13,959 nucleotides of DNA from Bacteroidota bacterium. Lineage in GTDB: Bacteria > Bacteroidota > Bacteroidia > Chitinophagales > Chitinophagaceae. The DNA lies in contig JAEZJD010000037.1 of NCBI GenBank assembly GCA_023436425.1, positions 1 through 13,959 of the forward strand. Direction: 5' to 3'. Positions 5,741-13,959 of this stretch are shown piece after piece (within the stretch, counting starts at the first letter, position 1; each line of letters opens with the position of its first letter). Below the pieces are notes generated by a model, which saw only the letters and a program-made list of their open reading frames with translations, had not been told where the DNA came from and ran no database searches. The position numbers and the translations under genes are program-made.

Positions 5741-8700
5741 ATGAAAATGAAATTCTCATTTTTACTCCTTCTGATTTTTAGTTGTGTCATTGCATGGAGC
5801 CAGGAGCGACAAGTATCCGGGCAAGTTGTTGCTGATAGTTCCAGGCTTCCCTTAAGTGGAGTGACGGTCTCCATCAAAGGCAGCACAAGAGGCACTACAA
5901 CCAACAATCAAGGTCGGTATTCTATCTCAATCCCGAATGGCAATGTCACCCTGGTATTCAGTTCCGTAGGGTACAACGCTCAGGAGGTAAACGTAGGCAA
6001 CAGATCAACAGTGGATGTAACGATGAACAGTTCCTCGGGAGCAATGGACGTGGTGGTAATTGGTTACCAGGCAGTGAGAAGAAGAGATGTTTTAGCATCG
6101 GTTTCTTCAATAGGCGCAAAAGATCTGAAAGACGTTCCAATTAACAATGTGGCAGAAGCATTAAATGGACGTTTGGCAGGTGTAACAGCCATGAGTTCAG
6201 AAGGCTCTCCCGATGCAACAGTACGTGTTCGCATTCGCGGCGGTATGTCTATTACCGGCAGCAACGATCCATTGTATATAATTGATGGAGTGCAGGTGGA
6301 AAGCGGACTATCGTCTATTTCGCCACAGGACATTCAAACGATTGATGTGCTAAAAGATGCTGCCGCAACGGCTATTTATGGCGCCAGAGGTGCAAATGGT
6401 GTAATCATCATAACTACAAAATCAGGCAGGCCCGGAAGAACCGTTGTAAATTATAATGGAATGGTGGGAGTGAGGCAGATTGCAAAAGAATTAGATGTGC
6501 TCGATCCATACGACTTCGTAGTTTATCAGGCAGAGAGATCGAGGCTTCAGGGAAGCACAGATAGCACCGGCTTCTTAAGTGCATATGGAACAACCTGGGA
6601 TACATTGAACGTGTACAAGAATTTTGAGGCTGTAGACTGGCAAAAGGAAGTGTTTGGAAGAACAGGTATTACCACCACTCATAACGTGAATGCATCGGGT
6701 GGTAACAATAAAGTGACCTTCAATTTCGGTTACACATTCAACAATGACAAAGCTATTGTTCTAAACTCGAGCTACAAAAGGCACTTGTTTAACTTGAAAG
6801 GCGATTACAAGATCACAAAAAATCTGCGGGCAGGCATCAGCGGCCGCTACTCAAACCTCAATGTTTTTGGTGCGGGTGTTTCCGCTGACAATGGTTCTTC
6901 TTCCCTGAGCAGATTGCGTAATGCTGTTAAGTATCGTCCATACATCTCTACTTCACAGGATATTGAAGATTATGTGGATCCTTCAGTGTCAACCGGCATA
7001 GGCAATGGGCTGAACCTGGTAAACCCAATACAGCTCGCCAATGCGGAGTTTAGAAGAAAAACAACAAACGGTTATAACCTAACGGGAAATGCACAGTACA
7101 CATTCTTCAAAAACCTCACGTTCAAAACAACCGTTGGCTATGATTGGAGCGACCGGATCGACCGCCAGTTCTTCGATACGCTTTCGCCACAATCAAAATC
7201 GAACAACACAAGACCTTTCGTAACGTTGGACACAGCCAATCTTACGACGCTTACAAACTCAAACGTCCTAACCTATTCGCTTAGGAGAACGAATCACAAC
7301 TTCGACTTTTTACTTGGTGAGGAAACTTATGATTTGAAAAGTGAGTCTCATTCCACCCAAATCAGGAACTATCCGTTCGACGTAGACTACACTTACGCTT
7401 TCCTTCATCAGGATTCAGGCGCTGTTGTCACCGGCTTTCCACGGTTCGGGAAAAGCCGTTATACGCAGTTGTCGTTTTTTGGTCGTGTTGGATACAATTA
7501 CAAAGACAAATACCTTTTGTCCGCAAACTTGCGCAGAGATGGTTCTTCCAAATTTGCTCCGGACCAAAGATGGGGAATGTTCCCCGCCGGTTCCGTTGCA
7601 TGGAGAATTAAGAAGGAGGAATTCTTGCAGAATGTTGACTTCATAAACGAATTGAAACTGCGATTTGGGTACGGCACAATGGGGAACAATCGGATCGGCG
7701 ACTACCTATATCTGAATACGTTCGCGGCAAGCGGAAGCCGATATTATGGATTAAACGGTCAACCGGTAATTGCTTACGTGCCAACCTATCTACCAAATGA
7801 AGCCTTGCGGTGGGAGTCTACGGTTAATCGAAACTGGGGTTTGGATATGACACTGTTCAAGAACAGACTCGATATGAGCGTTGACTACTACGTAAACAGC
7901 TCAAAAGACCTGCTGTTAAACGTGAACATTGATCCTACCTACGGATTTGCAACACAGCAACAGAATGTTGGACAGACTGAAAACCGCGGAATCGAGCTGC
8001 AATTGAACGGAACACTTATGCGCAATCCAAGCGGATTTAACTGGAGTGCAAACTTTAATATTTCCCATAACAAAAACAAAGTTGTTGCACTTGGACCAGG
8101 GCAAACAGAAACGCTTGTCGGTCCTGTTTATAATATTGCCGCCAACCCTGCAGATTATATTTTGCGAGTTGGTGAGCCACTTGGTACCATGTGGGGATTA
8201 GTGACAGATGGTTTTTACACCGTAAATGATTTTGATTACGACCCCGCTACCATGCAGTACACTTTAAAGGCTGGAGTAGTTGACAATACGCCGATCATTG
8301 GTGCACCGGTAAGACCCGGTTCTATTAAATTCAAAGATATTAGCGGACCCAACGGAACACCTGACGGCAAAGTTGATTTGAACAGCGACAGAACCATCAT
8401 CGGTAATCCCAATCCGAAGCTTACTGGTGGGTTGAACCAACAGTTTACCTACAAGAATTGGGATGCGAGCTTGTTCGTCAATTTTATGTATGATTTTGAT
8501 GTTTACAATGCTAACAGACTTGAGTTCACCAATGCTTATTCCACAAACTCGAATTTACTTGGGTTGATGAAAGACCGTTGGAGGAATATTGACCCCGCTA
8601 CCGGAGAATCGCTGATATGGGTAAACAGCGGAAAAGTTTATGGTGTGGCGCCCGACAGGATTGCAGCAGTAAACGCCAATGCGAATATTTGGCAGCCTCT

Positions 8701-8989
8701 GATCAGCACGGGAGCTTTCACGCCGCATTCGTGGGCAGTTGAAGACGGCTCATTCCTGCGCTTCAACAACTTTACACTGGGCTACACTCTTCCAATTAAA
8801 AGTGTTTCTTCAATGCATATGAGCAAATTGCGCTTCTACTTTACTGCAAACAACTTTGCCGTTATCACGAATTACAGCGGCTACGATCCGGAAGTGAGCG
8901 TACGAACAGATCCTAGAACGCCCAACCTCGATTATTCAGCTTATCCAAGAAGCCGCAGCTTTATTTTCGGGGTGAACGCAACTTTCTAA
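5741..8989 (+). CDS. SusC-like TonB-dependent outer-membrane oligosaccharide transporter
   Basis: A 1082-residue SusC/RagA-type receptor that imports oligosaccharides across the outer membrane with the neighbouring SusD-like lid. It has a signal peptide (about residues 1-21, probable cleavage after AWSQ or nearby), a carboxypeptidase-regulatory-like domain (about 24-96: SGQVVADSS to VDVTM) and a TonB-box-like DVVVIGYQ (103-110). The plug domain (about 115-230) includes RIRGG, DPLYIIDGV, VLKDAAATAIYGARGANGV and TTKSG. A long beta-barrel ends in the terminal aromatic FGVNATF. There is no N-terminal STN domain, so it is not a transducer for an ECF sigma/anti-sigma pair, in line with control by the divergent LacI regulator. 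MKMK gives two close start choices (5741 or 5747). The enzymes downstream suggest that the cargo is a pectin or rhamnogalacturonan fragment; this is inferred from context. Confidence 0.96.
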   Translation: MKMKFSFLLLLIFSCVIAWSQERQVSGQVVADSSRLPLSGVTVSIKGSTRGTTTNNQGRYSISIPNGNVTLVFSSVGYNAQEVNVGNRSTVDVTMNSSSGAMDVVVIGYQAVRRRDVLASVSSIGAKDLKDVPINNVAEALNGRLAGVTAMSSEGSPDATVRVRIRGGMSITGSNDPLYIIDGVQVESGLSSISPQDIQTIDVLKDAAATAIYGARGANGVIIITTKSGRPGRTVVNYNGMVGVRQIAKELDVLDPYDFVVYQAERSRLQGSTDSTGFLSAYGTTWDTLNVYKNFEAVDWQKEVFGRTGITTTHNVNASGGNNKVTFNFGYTFNNDKAIVLNSSYKRHLFNLKGDYKITKNLRAGISGRYSNLNVFGAGVSADNGSSSLSRLRNAVKYRPYISTSQDIEDYVDPSVSTGIGNGLNLVNPIQLANAEFRRKTTNGYNLTGNAQYTFFKNLTFKTTVGYDWSDRIDRQFFDTLSPQSKSNNTRPFVTLDTANLTTLTNSNVLTYSLRRTNHNFDFLLGEETYDLKSESHSTQIRNYPFDVDYTYAFLHQDSGAVVTGFPRFGKSRYTQLSFFGRVGYNYKDKYLLSANLRRDGSSKFAPDQRWGMFPAGSVAWRIKKEEFLQNVDFINELKLRFGYGTMGNNRIGDYLYLNTFAASGSRYYGLNGQPVIAYVPTYLPNEALRWESTVNRNWGLDMTLFKNRLDMSVDYYVNSSKDLLLNVNIDPTYGFATQQQNVGQTENRGIELQLNGTLMRNPSGFNWSANFNISHNKNKVVALGPGQTETLVGPVYNIAANPADYILRVGEPLGTMWGLVTDGFYTVNDFDYDPATMQYTLKAGVVDNTPIIGAPVRPGSIKFKDISGPNGTPDGKVDLNSDRTIIGNPNPKLTGGLNQQFTYKNWDASLFVNFMYDFDVYNANRLEFTNAYSTNSNLLGLMKDRWRNIDPATGESLIWVNSGKVYGVAPDRIAAVNANANIWQPLISTGAFTPHSWAVEDGSFLRFNNFTLGYTLPIKSVSSMHMSKLRFYFTANNFAVITNYSGYDPEVSVRTDPRTPNLDYSAYPRSRSFIFGVNATF

Positions 8990-9009
8990 TTAAAAACGAA
9001 CTTGTTAAT

Positions 9010-10878
9010 ATGAAATCGAAATACTTAAGTAAAATACTCCTGTTCGCAACAGTTCTTGGAGTATTAGTACTGGGAGGTTGTAAAAAATACTTAGATCAAC
9101 AGCCCATAACAGCTGTAGGACCTGATCAGGTATTCAAAGACGTTCCGACCACACTTCAGGCATTGGCAGGCGTGTACGGCAGATTAGCCGGGGATGCCGC
9201 TTATGGACTGAGACTATCATTGTATTACCCGGTGGATGATGATAATCTGATGGGGCCAAGTGGTAACCAGGATGACAGACGGGCTATGGCGCACCTATCT
9301 CTTACTTCGTTGAATGCAGAATTATCCGGTCCATTTAACCAGCTTTTCGAGGGGATAATGCTCGCAAACATTTGCATAGACAACATTCCAAAGATGGCAA
9401 TGTACACAAGCGGTACAGACCAGCAGAAGGCGCAATTGAAAAGAATGTATGGTGAAGCCTTGACGCTGAGAGCACAATTTTATTATGAGGCATTGCGCAA
9501 TTGGGGCGATTTGCCTGCTCACTTCAAGCCATCCTACATTGAGGCAGTTGAGAATCCGTTTCCTGCGCGAGGTGATCGCGATCAGATATATGACCGTATT
9601 CTTAACGATCTAAAAGAAGCAGCTACACTAATCCCCTGGCGTACCGAAGTTGGTTCCATCGGCGATCCCGTTGATGAAAGAATAACAAAAGGCGCAGTAA
9701 AGGCTTTGCGTGCGAGAATTGCCTTAGCTCGCGGTGGCTATTCGTTGCGGCAGGATGGTTCGATGCAGCGTCCTTCGAACTATCTCGACTTTTACAAAGT
9801 TGCAAGAGACGAAACAAATGAGATTATGACCTCCGGTCAACATTCTTTGTATCCAGATTACAAGGGACTTTGGAAAGACATTGTTTGCGGTCACCAAACC
9901 ATCGATCCGAATGGTGAGTTAATGTTTCAGGTGTCTGCAATAGGCGGAAATGGCACGGCAGATTCCAAACTTGGCTATGGTAATGGCCCGAGAGTAAATG
10001 GTGCCGGGAATAGCTTCATCAATCCCCTTCCCAATTATTTTTACCTGTTCGATTCCACTGATCTTAGACGCGATGTGACTATTGCGCCATACGACGTTGC
10101 AGCAGATGGTGTAACGAAAATTGCCCAAGCAATTACAAGTATGCGTGATGGAAAATATCGTCGTGACTGGATAAAAAATCCCGCAATATCGCCGACAAGT
10201 GCCGTACAATATTTTGGTTTAAAGTGGCAGCTCATCCGCTATTCCGATGTACTCCTCATGTTTGCAGAAGCGGAAAACGAAATTAATGGGCCATCTGCTG
10301 CTGTGTACAATGCAATCAATATGGTGAGACGACGCGGGTATGGTCTCAATCTCAATTCTGCATCTGCCGTTGACATTCCCGCGGGTTTAGACAAAGCAAA
10401 CTTTTTTAAATATTTGGTAAGGGAACGGTCACTTGAATTAGGCGCAGAGGGAATAAGAAAATATGATCTGATCCGTTGGAATTTATTTGGAACAGGACTA
10501 AAAGAGGCGAACGACAATATGACGTTGATGGGCAACCGAAGCAGCACCGCAATGAGTTACAGTTACATGGCAGGTCCTCCCGCGTATGCTGCCGTGCCTG
10601 CAAACCTGCCGCAGTTCATGTATTCACGAACTAATGCGCAGGGCGATGATGCAAGTATTTGGGTGAACTCGCTGTATAAGCCCAGTGCCACCAGTTCTGC
10701 TCCCAGCGGTCAATTAAGAGTTAACTGGGTTCATTCCTCAATTTTAACAACGATCATCAGTCCGGCGACGCCGAGGTATGGGTACATAAATTATCGTGTT
10801 GGTAAGTCTGAGTTATTTCCCATTCCGCAGTCCGCACGGGAAGCTAATCCTAACCTGACGCAAAATCCCGGTTATTAA
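9010..10878 (+). CDS. SusD/RagB-like surface glycan-binding lipoprotein
   Basis: A 622-residue SusD-family protein, the lid of the SusC pore that captures glycan at the cell surface. The signal peptide ends in the lipobox LGGC with lipidated Cys24. The N-terminal KYLDQQPITAVGPDQVF is typical of the family. A TPR-like helical section includes YGEALTLRAQFYYEALRNWGDLP. The C-terminal RagB/SusD part has LIRYSDVLLMFAEAENE, then RERSLELGAEGIRKYDLIRW, and finishes in the family-typical FPIPQSAREANPNLTQNPGY. It starts 20 nt after the susC stop on the same strand and is surely co-transcribed with it. A strong hairpin follows 16 nt after the stop. The ligand cannot be read from the sequence; the following pectate lyase and acetylesterase make a pectic polymer likely. 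Confidence 0.96.
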   Translation: MKSKYLSKILLFATVLGVLVLGGCKKYLDQQPITAVGPDQVFKDVPTTLQALAGVYGRLAGDAAYGLRLSLYYPVDDDNLMGPSGNQDDRRAMAHLSLTSLNAELSGPFNQLFEGIMLANICIDNIPKMAMYTSGTDQQKAQLKRMYGEALTLRAQFYYEALRNWGDLPAHFKPSYIEAVENPFPARGDRDQIYDRILNDLKEAATLIPWRTEVGSIGDPVDERITKGAVKALRARIALARGGYSLRQDGSMQRPSNYLDFYKVARDETNEIMTSGQHSLYPDYKGLWKDIVCGHQTIDPNGELMFQVSAIGGNGTADSKLGYGNGPRVNGAGNSFINPLPNYFYLFDSTDLRRDVTIAPYDVAADGVTKIAQAITSMRDGKYRRDWIKNPAISPTSAVQYFGLKWQLIRYSDVLLMFAEAENEINGPSAAVYNAINMVRRRGYGLNLNSASAVDIPAGLDKANFFKYLVRERSLELGAEGIRKYDLIRWNLFGTGLKEANDNMTLMGNRSSTAMSYSYMAGPPAYAAVPANLPQFMYSRTNAQGDDASIWVNSLYKPSATSSAPSGQLRVNWVHSSILTTIISPATPRYGYINYRVGKSELFPIPQSAREANPNLTQNPGY

Positions 10879-10894
10879 AGCTCATTAATACTTG

Positions 10895-10920
10895 AAAGTC
10901 CCGCATGCGGGACTTTTCTT
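10895..10920 (+). terminator. Perfect hairpin with T-rich tail between susD and the pectate lyase gene
   Basis: The arms AAAGTCCCGC (10895-10904) and GCGGGACTTT (10907-10916) are perfectly complementary around a central AT. The T-rich TTTTCTTT run (10914-10921) overlaps the end of the second arm. This is a good intrinsic terminator shape 16 nt after susD and 17 nt before the pectate lyase ATG. Since no clear promoter is seen after it, it probably acts as a partial terminator or RNA-stabilising intercistronic hairpin that sets higher susC/susD than enzyme levels. Confidence 0.75.
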
Positions 10921-10933
10921 TCAAACTTCATTC

Positions 10934-12355
10934 ATGAGAAAACACCTGTTACATTTTTTTGCTCTCGGTCTCTTTACTATAAGTTGTGCCCAGCAACAAA
11001 AGGCAGCTTTGCCAGCCGCGCCTTCTAACAGTGATGAAACAGTGGCCTTTCCCGGTGCGGAAGGTTTTGGAAAGTTTGCAACAGGTGGTCGTGGGGGAAA
11101 AGTAATTGTAGTGACTAATTTGAACGATTCGGGTCCCGGCAGTTTCCGCGAAGCGGTAAAATCGAAGAAGCCAAAGATTGTTGTTTTTGCCCTATCCGGA
11201 ACAATCCATCTCGATACTCCTCTTGAAATCGAAGCTAATACCACCGTGGCAGGACAAACAGCGCCTGGCGATGGAATTTGCGTGGCTGACGCTGCAGTTT
11301 CACTTGGTGGAAATAATGTGATTGTGCGCTATATGCGTTTTCGAATGGGCGATAAAAATCAGCGAAGAGAACAGGTTGCCGGCAGTGGACACGATGATGC
11401 ATTCGGTGCCAGCAGGCGAAGCAACATAATAGTAGATCATTGCAGCTTAAGCTGGAGTACTGATGAAGTTTTTTCAGTTTATGGAGGTGACAGTACAACG
11501 TTGCAATGGAATTTGATTTCAGAACCCCTCAACTACTCTTACCATTTTGAAAAGGGCGATACAAAGTTCGAAAATCACGGCTACGGCGCAATTTGGGGAG
11601 GAAAAAATCTTACAGCACACCACAACTTGTTTGCGCATTGCGTCAGTCGCACTCCGCGATTTAACGGTGTGAGAGGCTACCCATCTGAATTTGTAGACTT
11701 TAGAAATAACGTGATTTATAACTGGCAGCATAATAATGTTTATGGCGGTGAAGGTGGCAATTACAACATCATCAACAACTATTATAAAGCAGGTCCTGCA
11801 ACAAACAAGAGCGTTCAGTTCAGGATCGTGAATCCATCCAAAACCGAAACTATTCCATTTGGTAAATACTATGTTGGGGGGAATTACGTAGAAGGTTCAA
11901 TGGAAGTAACTCAAAATAATGTGTTGGGAGTGCAGATGGGAAACGGCACCGAACAAGATAAAAAAGAAGCCCTGCTGTCTGCTCCGATTCCATTTTCACC
12001 GGTGACATCGCAAACAGCTACAGACGCCTACTACCTTGTACTTCAACAGGTCGGTGCAAGTCATCGACGGGACACTTTGGACCAACGAATTATAAATGAT
12101 GTAAAAAACAAAACAGGCAGAATTATCGATGTACAAGGAGGATTTCCGCATGGTACAGCATATGAACTAACAGTAAACGCATGGCCCGCTCTAAAGTCAC
12201 TTCCTGCACCTCTCGATTCGGATAGCGACGGTATGCCTGACGACTGGGAAAGAAAAAATGGTTTAAATCCAAACAATAATTCAGACGCAGCGATAGTGAA
12301 GCTGCACAGGTATTACACCAACATCGAAGTATACATCAACAGCTTAACCCGGTAA
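10934..12355 (+). CDS. PL1-type pectate lyase, probable lipoprotein
   Basis: A 473-residue polysaccharide lyase of the Bacteroidota pectate lyase group with a right-handed parallel beta-helix, predicted to cleave polygalacturonan by beta-elimination. The start FPGAEGFGKFATGGRGG, then VTNLNDSGPGSFREAV, VDHCSLSWSTDE (167-178, likely calcium-binding acids) and SRTPRFNG are visible. Arg239 or Arg242 is the likely catalytic arginine by analogy with PL1 enzymes. DFRNNVIYNW and INNYY are Asn-rich beta-helix turns. The signal peptide ends at FTISC (Cys18); the lipobox is imperfect (Thr at -3), so lipidation is probable, not certain. A short acidic segment near the C-terminus (DSDSDGMPDDWE, 428-439) resembles a thrombospondin type 3 calcium repeat. 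The ATG at 10934 was chosen over an in-frame TTG at 10892, because the TTG lies before the hairpin and would put 14 residues ahead of the signal peptide. The next gene starts 1 nt after the stop. Confidence 0.9.
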   Translation: MRKHLLHFFALGLFTISCAQQQKAALPAAPSNSDETVAFPGAEGFGKFATGGRGGKVIVVTNLNDSGPGSFREAVKSKKPKIVVFALSGTIHLDTPLEIEANTTVAGQTAPGDGICVADAAVSLGGNNVIVRYMRFRMGDKNQRREQVAGSGHDDAFGASRRSNIIVDHCSLSWSTDEVFSVYGGDSTTLQWNLISEPLNYSYHFEKGDTKFENHGYGAIWGGKNLTAHHNLFAHCVSRTPRFNGVRGYPSEFVDFRNNVIYNWQHNNVYGGEGGNYNIINNYYKAGPATNKSVQFRIVNPSKTETIPFGKYYVGGNYVEGSMEVTQNNVLGVQMGNGTEQDKKEALLSAPIPFSPVTSQTATDAYYLVLQQVGASHRRDTLDQRIINDVKNKTGRIIDVQGGFPHGTAYELTVNAWPALKSLPAPLDSDSDGMPDDWERKNGLNPNNNSDAAIVKLHRYYTNIEVYINSLTR

Positions 12356-12356
12356 G

Positions 12357-13109
12357 ATGAATACACTTTTTAAAATAGTTGTTGCAATTGCATTGTCTTC
12401 GTTTGCGTTGCCTGCAAATAAAAAGATAAGAGTTTTTCTTGCGGGAGATTCTACAATGTCGGTTAAGGAAACAAAAGCATATCCTGAAACCGGTTGGGGA
12501 ATGCCGTTTGTGTACATGTTCGATTCGTCCGTTGTAATTGATAATCGTGCGAAAAACGGACGGAGCACACGCACATTTATTTCCGAAGGGTTGTGGGACA
12601 ATTTAATCAATGATGTGCAACCGGATGATTATGTGTTCATACAGTTCGGACATAATGATGAATCACCTGAAAAAGTGGACCGCTATACTTCGCCTGAGCA
12701 ATACAGAACAAATCTTGCCCGCTTTGTTGAAGAAACAAGAATGAAAAAGGCTCATCCTGTTTTGCTTACACCTGTGAGCAGAAGAAAATTTAAAGATGGC
12801 AAACAGGTAGAAACTCATGAGGTATATTCAAAAATCGTTAGAGACCTTGCTGATCATCTAAAAGTTCCGCTGATTGATTTGGATAAAAAGAGCCAGCAGT
12901 TGTATCAACAGTTTGGAGAAGAAAACTCAAAGCTGCTGTTCCTGCAATTAGAGCCCGGGGAACATCCAAACTATCCGGAAGGGAAAACGGACAATACACA
13001 CTTTAATGAATTAGGTGCCAGAAAGATTGCGCAAATTGTGCTTACGGAGCTAAGGTCGCTGAATCTCAATCTGGCTGATCATATTATCAAACCCGTTGTG
13101 AAGAAATAG
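12357..13109 (+). CDS. Rhamnogalacturonan acetylesterase-like SGNH hydrolase (CE12 type)
   Basis: A 250-residue exported esterase predicted to remove acetyl groups from pectic backbone sugars, opening the polymer for lyases. The four SGNH blocks are present: nucleophile Ser32 in AGDSTM, Gly68 after Asn67 in AKNGRSTRTF, Asn100 in FGHND, and the Asp212/His215 pair in DNTHFNELGA. The size and the GDSTM...NGRSTRTF pattern match rhamnogalacturonan acetylesterases (family CE12). A short signal peptide (about residues 1-20, ALPA before NKK) places it in the periplasm or outside. The start codon lies 1 nt after the pectate lyase stop (TAA-G-ATG), so translation is probably coupled. Acetyl-rhamnogalacturonan as substrate is family knowledge plus context; other acetylated pectins are possible. 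Confidence 0.92.
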   Translation: MNTLFKIVVAIALSSFALPANKKIRVFLAGDSTMSVKETKAYPETGWGMPFVYMFDSSVVIDNRAKNGRSTRTFISEGLWDNLINDVQPDDYVFIQFGHNDESPEKVDRYTSPEQYRTNLARFVEETRMKKAHPVLLTPVSRRKFKDGKQVETHEVYSKIVRDLADHLKVPLIDLDKKSQQLYQQFGEENSKLLFLQLEPGEHPNYPEGKTDNTHFNELGARKIAQIVLTELRSLNLNLADHIIKPVVKK

Positions 13110-13142
13110 TTTGTTCGATTTTTAAGTTCTAAGTCATAAACG

Positions 13143-13959
13143 ATGCGTGGCTGTTTTTCTTTCCTTTTTTGCCTTTCGTTTTTTAGTACCATCGTTCAGG
13201 CACAATCCATTGTTGGTATCACCAATACTCCGGATACATCTTTCAGTACCAAAAAAGAATTTCTGAAACTGAGAAAGAGTTATCCATGGATAGAAATTGC
13301 AGAAAAAGACAACATTCGATCTGTAAAAGAAAAGAACAATGTTGTTTACTGTAGTCGTGGCAGCCGCAATTTGATGTTAGATGTATTTTATCCCACATCC
13401 TTTTCAAAAGAAAAGCGAATTGCTGTTATGTTTATTCACGGCGGTGGGTGGCGGTCTGGTAGCAGAACACAGCATCATCCATTGGCGCAAAGGTTGGCGG
13501 ATTTGGGGTACGTCGTTTTCACTTCTGAATACCGGCTTTCAACTGAAGCTCTTTATCCCGCAGCAGTGTACGATCTGAAAGCTGCGCTGCGATGGATTCA
13601 CGCACATGCGAGCGAATACAACATTGACGCAAAAAAAATTGCAATGGCAGGTTTTTCGGCAGGTGGTCAGCTGGCAGCTTTGATTGGAACGACAAACAAT
13701 AACAAGAAGTTTGACGATAACAGTTGTAACAGAAATTCTTCTTCGGCGGTGAATGCCATCATCGACATTGATGGCATACTTTCTTTTGTTCATCCGGAGT
13801 CCGGCGAAGGTGATGACAACAAGAAAACTTCCGCTGCAACATATTGGTTCGGCTACTCAAAAAAAGAAAACCCGAAACTTTGGGAAGAAGCATCTCCGTT
13901 AAATCACGTAAACAGCAATACGCCACCCACATTGTTCATCAACAGCAGTGTGGCCAGAA
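13143..13959 (+). CDS. Alpha/beta-hydrolase, probable exported carbohydrate esterase (3' end outside window)
   Basis: The frame runs from ATG 13143 to the right edge with no stop, giving 272 codons; the family usually has around 300 or more, so only the C-terminal part with the catalytic histidine is missing. The signal peptide (residues 1-20, cleavage likely in VQA-Q) indicates export. The oxyanion motif HGGGW (99-103) and nucleophile elbow GFSAGG (170-175, Ser172) are those of the hormone-sensitive-lipase-like/BD-FAE group. LDVFYP, YRLSTEALYPAAVYDLKAALRWI and DIDGILSF also fit that group. It starts 33 nt after the acetylesterase on the same strand and so probably belongs to the same transcript. 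By context it may remove acetyl, methyl or feruloyl groups from pectin; which one cannot be told from the sequence. Confidence 0.88.
   Translation, partial: MRGCFSFLFCLSFFSTIVQAQSIVGITNTPDTSFSTKKEFLKLRKSYPWIEIAEKDNIRSVKEKNNVVYCSRGSRNLMLDVFYPTSFSKEKRIAVMFIHGGGWRSGSRTQHHPLAQRLADLGYVVFTSEYRLSTEALYPAAVYDLKAALRWIHAHASEYNIDAKKIAMAGFSAGGQLAALIGTTNNNKKFDDNSCNRNSSSAVNAIIDIDGILSFVHPESGEGDDNKKTSAATYWFGYSKKENPKLWEEASPLNHVNSNTPPTLFINSSVAR

Noticed and set aside
10892..10933. Upstream TTG start for the pectate lyase
   Set aside because: It would begin ahead of the terminator hairpin and put 14 residues before a well-formed signal peptide; ATG 10934 is far more natural.
10921..11244. 107-codon - strand frame over the pectate lyase start
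   Set aside because: Antisense to the lyase signal peptide and first beta-helix turns; no independent evidence.
13381..13578. 65-codon + strand frame beginning MYFIPHPFQ
   Set aside because: It is a different frame within the alpha/beta-hydrolase, whose continuous frame from 13143 carries the HGGGW and GFSAGG motifs.
1..13959. CRISPR arrays, insertion sequences, attachment sites, tRNA or rRNA genes, toxin-antitoxin or phage genes
   Set aside because: Looked for on both strands by eye; no repeat-spacer pattern, transposase, tRNA-like fold or related protein was seen.

Overview
The window looks like chromosomal DNA of a Bacteroidota bacterium, most likely a soil or plant-associated member of the Chitinophagaceae. 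The SusC/SusD pair, the weak Shine-Dalgarno sequences, the TAnnTTTG-type promoter elements and the protein style support the phylum. The family-level guess is inference. Two functional blocks meet tail to tail near position 4500.

Left block (1-4491, all + strand) is a redox or low-oxygen regulatory block. It holds the C-terminal part of an Rrf2-family regulator with three cysteines spaced like Fe-S ligands, then a four-helix membrane PAS histidine kinase. Overlapping the kinase by 26 nt is a response regulator in which a receiver is fused to a CRP/FNR-type sensor and helix-turn-helix module. The last gene is hemN, encoding the oxygen-independent coproporphyrinogen III dehydrogenase. A plausible reading is that the kinase senses a membrane or respiratory signal, phosphorylates the CRP-type regulator, and hemN is one target. 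An imperfect FNR-like site lies in front of hemN.

Right block (4520-13959) is a compact pectin/rhamnogalacturonan utilisation locus. A LacI-family repressor on the - strand diverges from a + strand run: susC-like TonB-dependent transporter, susD-like lipoprotein, PL1-type pectate lyase, CE12-type rhamnogalacturonan acetylesterase, and an alpha/beta-hydrolase (probable carbohydrate esterase) cut by the window edge. The 189-bp divergent intergenic region carries GCAAACGTTT, the core of a PurR-type LacI-family operator, inside a larger imperfect inverted repeat. A second similar site abuts the susC start. A perfect 10-bp-arm hairpin followed by a T-rich run separates susD from the enzymes and probably lowers enzyme expression relative to the transporter.

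Nothing here is clearly a new type of defence, mobile or RNA system. There are no tRNA or rRNA genes, insertion sequences, CRISPR arrays or phage genes. The points most worth following are the receiver-CRP fusion next to hemN, the FixL-like PAS domain that lacks the haem-ligand histidine, and the LacI (rather than HTCS or ECF/anti-sigma) control of a pectin locus with an internal terminator.
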